A DNA stretch of 64,000 nt from Treponema sp. (GTDB lineage Bacteria > Spirochaetota > Spirochaetia > Treponematales > Treponemataceae). Of the stretch, positions 56,384-64,000 are shown in pieces. The DNA is taken from NCBI GenBank assembly GCA_022010055.1, contig CP091737.1, positions 124,001 through 188,000 of the forward strand. Reading direction: 5' to 3'. Within the stretch, counting starts at the first letter, position 1. Each line of letters starts with the position of its first letter. Under the pieces are notes generated by a model, which was given only the letters and a program-made list of their open reading frames with translations, was not told the DNA's origin and ran no database searches. Position numbers and translations under genes: made by a program.

Positions 56384-56698
56384 CTATGCGTTTGCTATAA
56401 GTTCAAGGATTGCCTCTTTTGGAACCGCTCCGGCCTGTCTGGCTTTTAGTTTTCCGTCTTTATAGACAACCAGTGTCGGAATGCTCATGATTCCAAAATT
56501 CTTTGCAAGAACTTCTTCATCGTCAACGTTTACTTTGCAGAATTTAATCTCCTTGTGCTCTTCCGCAAGCTCATTCACCAGCGGAGAAAGCATTCTGCAA
56601 GGTCCGCACCACGAAGCCCAGAAGTCTATAAGGACAGGTCTGTCGCTTTTAATAACTTCCGCTTCAAAATTTGTTTCAGTTAAAGTTGTAACGCCCAT
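56384..56698 (-). CDS. trxA: Thioredoxin
   Basis: 104-residue disulfide reductase with the active site WASWCGPCRM and the cis-proline IPTLVVYK. Standard length. Repeat copy E lies upstream. Confidence 0.95.
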   Translation of the reverse strand: MGVTTLTETNFEAEVIKSDRPVLIDFWASWCGPCRMLSPLVNELAEEHKEIKFCKVNVDDEEVLAKNFGIMSIPTLVVYKDGKLKARQAGAVPKEAILELIANA

Positions 56699-56725
56699 AA
56701 TTTCCTCGCTTTTTTTTGTTTAAAA

Positions 56726-56926
56726 GGCTTAATTTCGAGTTTTTTTTACAAATTACGAAAGAACGCTTTCGGCATATTTCCAATTTGCTCAGATGGATTT
56801 GGCTCGCGCTACGCTTGTATTAATTCGGGTGCTCCGCACTTTAATTAATTCAATCGCCAAATCTTCACAAATTGTAAATCTGCCTGCGCTTTTATTCTTT
56901 TTGCAAAAAAACTCGATATTCAACCT
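56726..56926. repeat. Dispersed CGAG repeat, copy E
   Basis: Left end GGCTTAATTTCGAG, right end ACTCGATATTCAACC; carries the same insert as copy D. It fills most of the gap between trxA and the PerR-like gene. Confidence 0.8.
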
Positions 56927-57008
56927 AAAACTCAAAATACCTTGCTATAAAGATACTGGCAAATGTAAAAAAAAGAAAGAAAATATTTGCTAATAGGACT
57001 TATTACTA

Positions 57009-57036
57009 TTTACAAAATGAAAAAATCATTTATAAT
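57009..57036 (+). promoter_or_regulatory. Promoter of the perR-rbr unit
   Basis: TTTACA (57009-57014), 16-bp spacer, TATAAT (57031-57036). The AT-rich segment around it may hold a PerR box, but no clear palindrome is visible. Confidence 0.6.
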
Positions 57037-57069
57037 ATCAGATGTACGGTAGAGAAAAAGGAAAATTTC

Positions 57070-57468
57070 ATGCAGAAAAGAAATACGAATCAGCGGAAAT
57101 TGATTCTTGACCTGATGACAGGGAATTTTACTCACCCTACAGCTGATGAAATCTACGAGCTTGCGCGAAAATCGGATTCACGCATAAGCCGCGGAACTGT
57201 TTATAGAAATTTGAATTTTCTTGCGGACAATAATTATATTCTGAAAATCTGTGTTCCGAACGGCGCGGACCATTTTGACAGTACGGTCAGGGAGCATTAC
57301 CATTTTAACTGTTCAGTATGCGGAAAAATGTTTGATGTTCCGGAATCTGTTTCTGTGGAGATGAAGGAAGCCGTAAAGGAAATGGAATTAAAGGGATTTT
57401 TGGTTGAAGGGCATAACCTTATTTTTACAGGGATTTGTCCGTCATGCAAAAATATAGAAAAATCTTGA
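57070..57468 (+). CDS. perR: Fur-family regulator, PerR-like
   Basis: 132-residue metal-dependent repressor. Winged helix (HPTADEIYELARK, RISRGTVYRNLNFL), metal-site residues in GADHFDSTVREHYHFNC, and zinc-binding CxxC pairs (CSVCGK and CPSC). The neighbouring rubrerythrin gene points to peroxide sensing rather than iron uptake control. Start ATG follows AAGGAAAA. Confidence 0.88.
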   Translation: MQKRNTNQRKLILDLMTGNFTHPTADEIYELARKSDSRISRGTVYRNLNFLADNNYILKICVPNGADHFDSTVREHYHFNCSVCGKMFDVPESVSVEMKEAVKEMELKGFLVEGHNLIFTGICPSCKNIEKS

Positions 57469-57484
57469 CTTAAGGAGAACGACG

Positions 57485-58018
57485 ATGGATTTGAAAGGAT
57501 CAAAAACAGAGAAAAACTTGCAGACAGCATTTGCTGGCGAATCTCAGGCTAGGAACAAGTACACTTATTTTGCTAGCGTTGCAAAAAAAGAAGGATACGA
57601 GCAGATTGCCGCAATTTTTGAAGAGACTGCGAATAACGAAAAAGAACACGCTAAGTTGTGGTTTAAGCTTTTGGGAGGAATAGGAAATACTTCTGAAAAC
57701 CTTAAGGCTGCCGCAGACGGCGAAAACTACGAATGGACTGATATGTACGATGAATTTGCAAAAACCGCCCGCGAGGAAGGTTTTGAGCAGATTGCAAAGA
57801 TGTTTGAAGGTGTCGGAAAAATTGAAAAGCACCACGAGGAACGCTACAGAAAATTGCTTAAAAATGTTGAGGACAAGCTTGTGTTCAGCAGCGAAGGCGA
57901 TGCAATCTGGGTTTGCAGAAACTGCGGCCACGTATGCGTAGGAAAAGAAGCTCCTAAGGTTTGTCCGGTTTGCGCGCATCCTCAGAGCTACTTTGAAAAG
58001 CTTAGCGAAAACTTCTAA
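57485..58018 (+). CDS. Rubrerythrin
   Basis: 177-residue peroxide-reducing iron protein of anaerobes. Diiron helices contain FAGESQARNKY, EETANNEKEHAK and GVGKIEKHHEERY. The C-terminal rubredoxin-like centre is CRNCG and CPVCAHP. Strong ribosome site AAGGAG. It follows perR by 16 bases and is probably in its regulon. A terminator follows. Confidence 0.95.
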   Translation: MDLKGSKTEKNLQTAFAGESQARNKYTYFASVAKKEGYEQIAAIFEETANNEKEHAKLWFKLLGGIGNTSENLKAAADGENYEWTDMYDEFAKTAREEGFEQIAKMFEGVGKIEKHHEERYRKLLKNVEDKLVFSSEGDAIWVCRNCGHVCVGKEAPKVCPVCAHPQSYFEKLSENF

Positions 58019-58053
58019 CGGTTCGAGCTTCGGATTCGTGTAAAAATGACTAA

Positions 58054-58089
58054 AGTCTGCGCAAAGTCCAAGGCGCAGGCTTTTTTTTT
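58054..58089 (+). terminator. Terminator after rubrerythrin
   Basis: AGTCTGCGC / GCGCAGGCT stem-loop with T9. Confidence 0.85.
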
Positions 58090-58214
58090 GTCTTCTAAAA
58101 ATCCGCCTGATTTTTTTTATTCATGCGGAAAATTCTTTGTGCCGTAGATTGCGCCTGTCTTTGTTTGTCCGCTCCCTTTATTCATCCAAAATTTTCTGTT
58201 AAAATAACGTCATT

Positions 58215-59158
58215 ATGGAAGACAAAAATCAGATTGCAAATTATGACGGACCTGAAAATTCAGGAATAGGGGAAAAAACTGCGCTTGTCGCGATTCTTGG
58301 CCGCCCTTCGGCTGGAAAATCTACTTTTATAAACACAGCCTGCCAGGAGCCGGTTTCAATTGTTTCTCCTGTTCCTCAGACAACAAGAAACGCAATACGC
58401 GGAATTGTGAACACTTCGCTTGGCCAGCTGGTTTTTGTTGACACGCCCGGCTATCATGATTCGGAGAAAAAACTGAATCTGCGTCTAAAATCTGTTACGG
58501 AGGAAACTCTGGAGGGCGCGGACTGTATTCTTTATGTTATTGATACAACCCGCGAGCCTGGCGATGAAGAGAAAATGAACGCGTTTCTTGCTTCTAAATA
58601 CATTGAAAATCTTGTGGTCGCGCTAAATAAAATAGATGCGGGCGATTCAAAAGTTAAAAAATCCAGGGAATTTGTACGTCTTTATCTGCCTGAGCTTCCT
58701 GAGGAGCGGATTCTTGAGATGTCGGCAAAAAACGATTCCGGAATAAACGAGGTTCTTCGCGCGCTTTACTCTGTTTCTCCGGTAGCGCCGGCGCTTTACA
58801 CAGAGGATGTTTATACAGATCAGGATATTGCGTTCAGAATAAGCGAAATTGTCCGCGGCGAGGCTATAAACCGCCTTCAGCAGGAGCTGCCGCATTGCCT
58901 TTATGTCAGTGTCGCAGATTTGGAGCAGCGTGGAAATAACGGAAAAATTTGGGTAAGGGCTTTTATCTGCGTTGAACGCGAAAGCCAGAAGGAATGGTTA
59001 TTGGCAAGGGCGCGGCTATGATAAAGCAGATTCGCATGGCTTCCATTTCAAAGATACACGAGGTTTTTCCATTCAAGGTCGATTTGGATCTTCAGGTTAA
59101 GGTTGATAAAAACTGGCGGCAGCACGACAATACCATAACAAGACTCATTCCTGAATAA
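58215..59158 (+). CDS. era: GTPase Era (frameshifted)
   Basis: Ribosome-assembly GTPase that binds 16S rRNA, 314 residues repaired. G1 GRPSAGKST, G3 DTPG, G4 NKID and the C-terminal KH domain (GMVIGKGAAMIKQIRMAS; FVKVDLDLQVKVDKNW-like end). One G is missing at 58991-58992 (restoring ESQKGMVIGKG). A TAAAAT box lies 9 bases before the ATG without a Shine-Dalgarno. Confidence 0.93.
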
Positions 59159-59211
59159 ATTTTGCCGCATTTTTTGTGTTATTTTTTGTGGAAATCGCGC
59201 TGTATTTGTGT

Positions 59212-59217
59212 TAGACT
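59212..59217 (+). promoter_or_regulatory. Extended -10 box 8 bases before glgX
   Basis: TG-T-TAGACT (59209-59217) followed by 8 bases and ATG 59226. No Shine-Dalgarno. Confidence 0.45.
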
Positions 59218-59225
59218 AAGCAAAT

Positions 59226-61345
59226 ATGAACGTAGGTCAGATTTCTGAAGGCCGTCCTGAAATACTTGGTGCAACTCCATCAGGAAACGGTGTTAATTTT
59301 GCATTATACAGCAAAAACGCAGAGAGAGTTGTTCTGGATTTGTTCGATTCAGCCGATGCGAAGCAACCGTCTTTTTCAATAGATTTTGATTCTGTGAAAA
59401 ACAAAACCGGAAGCATTTGGCATATTTTTATCGAAGGACTTTCAGCCGGAACTCTTTATCTTTATAGGGTTGACGGTCCGTATAATCCGCCGAAGGGACA
59501 CAGGTTCAACTTTAATAAATATCTTTTTGACCCTTACGCGAAGGCGTTTTCCCAGGGGTCGGTTTTTCAGTCATATAACCGCCAGCGCGATCTTGGTCTT
59601 GCCGGAATAGAAAACGGAAAGCTTTCTGACTTGTCGAATTTTCCAAAGTGCGTTGTGGTTGATGATTCTGATTTTGACTGGCAGGGAGACAAGCCTTTGA
59701 ATTATCCTATGAGCGAGTCCGTTATTTACGAGACGCATCTTAAAGGATACACGGCTTCTTTGACTTCGGAAGTCAGCGCGCCTGGAACATACAAGGGCTT
59801 TATAGAAAAAATTCCTTATCTGAAAAAACTTGGGATTACCACCGTTGAACTGCTGCCGGTTTTTGAATTTGATGAGCATGAAAATGGAAATATAAATCCA
59901 AAGACAGGAGAACTGCTTTCAAATTACTGGGGCTACAGTACAATCGGTTTTTTTGCGCCTAAAACAACTTATGCTTTTGACCGTACGCCGGGGGCTTCTG
60001 TGCGGGAGTTTAAAACTCTTGTGCGCGAGCTTCATAAAGCCGGAATAGAAATTATACTTGATGTGGTCTACAACCATACAGCGGAAGGCAACGAGCATGG
60101 CTATACATTCAGTTTCCGTGGACTTGAAAATTCAACTTATTATATGCTTCCTGAAAATGAAAAGCAGTACTATCACAATTTTTCGGGGTGCGGAAATACG
60201 GTGAATGCGGCTCATCCTGTCTCAACTAAATTTATTCTGGACAGCCTTCGTTATTGGGTAAGCGAGATGCACGTGGACGGATTCCGTTTTGACCTTGCCG
60301 CTGCCCTTTGCCGCGACCAGAAGTCCTATATGCAGAATTTTCCGTTTCTTACAAACGCCATTTCCGAGGATGCGGTTCTTTGCCGCTCAAAAATAATTGC
60401 AGAGCCGTGGGATTGCGGCGGCGGTTACCTTGTCGGCGGTTTTCCGGGCGGAAGATGGAGCGAATGGAACGACCGTTACAGAAATGATATAAGAAGGTTT
60501 ATCCGCGGAGACGAGGGCGTTGCTACCGCCGCGGCCACAAGGCTTGCCGGAAGCTCGGATTTGTACGGCCATCCGGGAAAAAATCCGGACAGTTCCGTTA
60601 ATTTTGTAAGCTGCCATGACGGTTTTTCAATGAACGATATTGTAAGCTACAACGGAAAGCACAATGATGAAAATGGCGAGAACAACCGGGATGGTTCTGA
60701 TGACAACAACTGCTATAACCACGGCTATGAAGGTGTCACCGTAAATCCGAAGATTGAGGCGCTGCGCCTTAAAAAACTTAAGAATTTTATGGTTTGCCTT
60801 ATGGTTTCGCAGGGAGTTCCGATGTTCGCCGCCGGTGATGAGTTCCGCAGGACCCAGATGGGAAACAACAATGCGTACTGTCAGGACAACGAAATTTCGT
60901 GGGTCAACTGGAACCTTGAAAAGAAAAACCAGGAGCTTTTTAATTTCACAAGAAAGGCAATCCAGTTAAGAAAGATACATCCTGTTTTCCGGCGCAAAAA
61001 ATTCTTTTCCGGTTCAAAGATGGAAATTGAATGGTATGATGCCAGCGGAAAAATCCTGACTGGTCGAATATGAAGCGTTTCCTTAGCTTTAAGCTTGTCG
61101 GCGCATCTGTCGTCGGTGAACGCGGAGAGCCTGATAATGATTTTTATGTTGCCGGAAACACTGATATTTACGATGTTACGATAACTCTGCCGACCCTTCC
61201 TAAAGGAAAAAAATGGTATTATGTGGCGGATACTTCTGTAGCGGGAGACGAAGGTTTTGTTGACTGCGGAAAGGAGACTGTTCTTCATGAGCAGCAGCGC
61301 TATGTTTTGCCTTCGGGAAGTTTTGTGATATTGATTGCAAAATAG
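59226..61345 (+). CDS. glgX: Glycogen debranching enzyme GlgX (frameshifted)
   Basis: Isoamylase-type GH13 enzyme hydrolysing alpha-1,6 branches, 706 residues repaired. An N-terminal CBM48 (GVNFALYSKNAERV) precedes the barrel regions DVVYNHT, GFRFDLAAAL, IIAEPWDCGG and VSCHDGFSM. An A is missing in the run at 61049-61053 (restoring ASGKNPDWSNMKRF) just before the C-terminal beta domain. It neighbours glycogen phosphorylase and works with it to break down storage glucan. Confidence 0.92.
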
Positions 61346-61582
61346 CCAGAATATCGGGTTTTATAAATTCAGCATTATAAATTCAGCGGAATGAACTTTC
61401 AGAAAACCGCGTCAGTCCGGTGGATGGCAAAGCTGTTGTACTTGCAGGGTATCAGGCTAGGCTTATCTATCGGAATGGCCCGGTCGCCGCTCGTTTCTTG
61501 ATTTCTTCCCCTTTATTCAATCCACGGATTCATGTAAAGCCCTGCATTTTGACTAAATAATCTGATATTTTAAGAATTCCAA
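61346..61582. other. Intergenic stretch with short direct repeat
   Basis: Contains the direct repeat TATAAATTCAGC twice (61361-61390), a GC-rich segment around 61410-61500 and no gene. Confidence 0.4.
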
Positions 61583-61611
61583 TTGAAAAATCTTGTGATT
61601 CTGTGTACTCT
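61583..61611 (+). promoter_or_regulatory. glgP promoter
   Basis: TTGAAA (61583-61588), 17-bp spacer, TACTCT (61606-61611), then a leader with ribosome site GGAGG before ATG 61648. Confidence 0.6.
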
Positions 61612-61647
61612 TTAACACAGTTAAAAATACCGTGGAGGTTATTTTAA

Positions 61648-64000
61648 ATGAAATTTGATGCCGCAAAATTTAAGGAAAATCTTGAAGGTCGACTTAAGAG
61701 ACAATACGGTAAAGATATTTCGCAGGCAAATAAACATGATCTTTTTGATGCAGTTTCAGCATCTGCGCTTGAAGTTATCATGGATAACTGGATGGCAACT
61801 CGCCAGGAATATGAAAGAAACCTACAAAGCAGTTGTATTACTTATCTGCAGAATTCTTGATGGGTCGGGCTTTGAGCAACAACCTTATCAATGCAGGAAT
61901 TTTAGATGATGTAAAAAAAGTTCTTAAGGGAATGAACATTGACTACAACATGGTTGAAGACCAGGAGCCGGACGCAGGTCTTGGTAATGGTGGTCTTGGC
62001 CGTCTTGCGGCGTGCTTCCTTGATTCTCTTGCAACTTTGGATTATCCGGGACACGGATATGGAATCCGTTACCGCTATGGAATGTTTGAACAGCGGATTG
62101 AGAACGGCTATCAGGTTGAATATCCTGACAACTGGCTTGCCCACCGCGATCCTTGGGAAATCAAGCGTTCTGATCTGGCTGTTACGGTAAAATTCGGCGG
62201 AAACATCGCTTATGGAAAAACTCCTGATGGCCGCGACCGCTATTATGTTGAGAACGCAGAGGAAGTTACAGCGACTCCTTATGATATGCCTATCGTTGGG
62301 TATGGAACTGGTACTGTAAATACTCTCCGCTTGTGGCAGGCATCTTCTCCAAATGGATTTGATTTGCAGCTTTTCAATAATATGGAATATAACCGCGCGG
62401 TTGAACGTCAGAACAGCGCGGAGAATGTTTCTGCGGTTTTGTATCCGAATGATTCAGGTCCTTCTGGAAAAACTCTCCGCTTGAAGCAGCAGTATTTCTT
62501 CAGTTCTGCTTCTTTGCAGGATTTGGTTCGCCACTATGTTTCTGATCATGGAACAGACTTCAGCAAATTTGCGGAGCTCCATGTAATCCAGTTGAACGAT
62601 ACCCATCCGGTTGTGGCAATTCCTGAACTTATGCGCATTCTTATGGATGAATACAATGTCGGCTGGGATGACGCTTGGGATGTTGTTACACATACATTTG
62701 CGTATACAAACCACACAATTCTTGCGGAAGCGCTTGAAAAGTGGCCGATTGAAATTTTCCGCGGACTTCTTCCTAGAATTTATCAGATTGTAGAAGAAAT
62801 CAACCGCAGGTTTATGATAGAACTTTCTTCAAAATATTCTAACGACTATGCTCGTCAGGGAAGAATGGCTATCATCAACAACGGAAAAGTTTATATGGCA
62901 TGGCTTGCAATTCATGCCAGCTTCAGTGTAAACGGTGTTGCTGAGCTTCACACAAGACTTCTTAAGGAAAAAGAGCTCCACGACTGGTATGAGCTGTATC
63001 CTGAAAAATTTAATAACAAGACAAACGGTATTACTCAGCGCCGCTGGCTGTGCAGCGCAAATCCGGAGCTTTCTGCGTTTATTACTGAAAGAATCGGTCA
63101 TGGCTGGGAAAAAGACCTTACAAAGCTCAAGGGGCTTGAAAAATATCTTGATGATGAAAAATCCCTTAAGGAGCTTATGTCTATTAAGGAAGAAAACAAG
63201 CGTCGCCTTGCTGAATATCTTAAAAATACTCAGAATGAGCTTATTGATCCGGAGTCGATTTTCGACGTACAGGTAAAACGCTTGCACGAATACAAGCGTC
63301 AGCTGATGAATATTCTTCACGTTATGTACGTTTACAACAAGATGCTTGACGATCCTAACTATAAGCCAGCGAAAAAGACTTATATTTTTGGCGCGAAGTC
63401 AGCTTCTGGTTATCGCCGTGCAAAGGCAATCATAAAGCTTATCAATACTGTTGCGGAAAGAATCAACAATGACCGCCGCGTAAACGACAGGCTTCACGTT
63501 GTTTTTGTTGAAAACTACCGCGTTTCTGTTGCGGAAAAGATTTTCCCTGCGGCAGACCTTTCAGAGCAGATTTCTACAGCCGGCCTTGAAGCTTCTGGTA
63601 CTTCAAACATGAAGTTTATGTGCAACGGAGCCCTGACAATGGGAACAATGGACGGCGCGAATATCGAGATTGTTGAGGAAGCCGGAAAAGAAAATGCGTT
63701 TATCTTTGGTCTTCTTACCGATGAAATCAAGAAGATTGAGGAAGCGCACAATTACAATCCTCAGGACTATATTGAAAGAAATCCTGGATTGGCAAAGGTT
63801 CTTAACCAGCTTATTGACGGAACATACGATCCTACTCATCAGTTGTTCAGGGAGCTTTATGATTCTCTGGTTTACGGAATTGAAGGAAACCGCGCGGATG
63901 TTTATTATGTCCTTGCTGATTTGATGATTATTGCCGTGCCCAGAACGATGCTGAAAAGCTTTATGCGGACAAAAAGGCATGGGCAAAGGCTTGCTTGAAG
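61648..64000 (+). CDS. glgP: Glycogen/starch phosphorylase, 3' end outside window (two frameshifts)
   Basis: PLP enzyme releasing glucose 1-phosphate from alpha-1,4-glucan ends. Recognised by LYYLSAEFLMGRAL, EPDAGLGNGGLGRLAACF, TNGITQRRWL, FDVQVKRLHEYKRQ and the PLP-lysine motif EASGTSNMKFMCNG. An A is missing at 61818-61820 (restoring ERKPTKQLYY), and a T at 63920-63922 (restoring VLADFDDYCRAQNDA), after which the frame runs open to the window end. Start ATG follows TGGAGG. Confidence 0.94.

Noticed and set aside
1..64000. Programmed frameshifting or stop readthrough as a general explanation for the broken genes
   Set aside because: Breaks occur at unrelated sites in housekeeping genes, with no slippery heptamers plus structures, and involve both gains and losses.

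Overview
The window is from a spirochaete, most likely a saccharolytic, host-associated Treponema. The evidence is a FlaB-type periplasmic flagellin behind a sigma-28 promoter, a FabV enoyl-ACP reductase of the kind known from Treponema denticola, a Treponema-type TPR/GGDEF protein, a Rex-like regulator, and a spirochaetal lipoprotein with an F-F-G-C lipobox. Species is not determinable by reading alone.

Layout. 0-9 kb: end of nth, mscS, a TPR protein with a TraB-family protein, a large exported protein of unknown function, a GatB-asparaginase fusion and a six-hairpin glycosidase. 9.8-17.4 kb: ppx/gppA-ppk-OLD-family ATPase, then htpG. 17.4-27 kb: STAND-like fragment plus TPR-GAF-GGDEF cyclase, phosphofructokinase, an FMN-dependent dehydrogenase, two multi-pass membrane proteins and a threonine-synthase-like protein without the PLP lysine. 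27-33 kb: giant GH13 amylase-like enzyme and 4-alpha-glucanotransferase. 33-39 kb: TetR regulator, radical-SAM activase-like protein, PTS IIA(Ntr), lytic transglycosylase, Rex. 39-45 kb: WecA-like transferase behind an octamer repeat, fabF, fabV, a ThyX-like protein, an HdeD-like protein. 45-49.5 kb: three tRNAs, small regulators, an aldo/keto reductase, an IS remnant and the SRP RNA. 49.5-56.7 kb: pyrB-pyrI-pyrC, flaB, IS1182 fragment, lipoprotein, tandem repeats, PurO-like protein, trxA. 57-64 kb: perR-rubrerythrin, era, glgX and glycogen phosphorylase (cut by the window end).

The genes fit an anaerobic glycan fermenter that stores glucose and phosphate: glgP, glgX, malQ and the GH13 enzyme handle alpha-glucans, pfkA feeds glycolysis, ppx and ppk turn over polyphosphate, and PerR, rubrerythrin and thioredoxin handle oxidative stress.

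Two window-wide patterns matter. First, at least 24 single-site indels break 16 otherwise conserved genes (htpG, era, ppk, pfkA, malQ, glgP and others), mostly one-base losses in short homopolymers. This looks like uncorrected sequencing error, so I annotate these genes as single reconstructed genes. Second, about ten genes have a -10 box only 6-9 bases before the start codon and no Shine-Dalgarno, suggesting leaderless transcription. Intergenic DNA is rich in structured elements: five copies of a roughly 190-bp repeat with CGAG-containing inverted ends, an 11-copy octamer, three 81-bp tandem repeats, nested inverted repeats and stacked hairpins before fabF and a lipoprotein gene.
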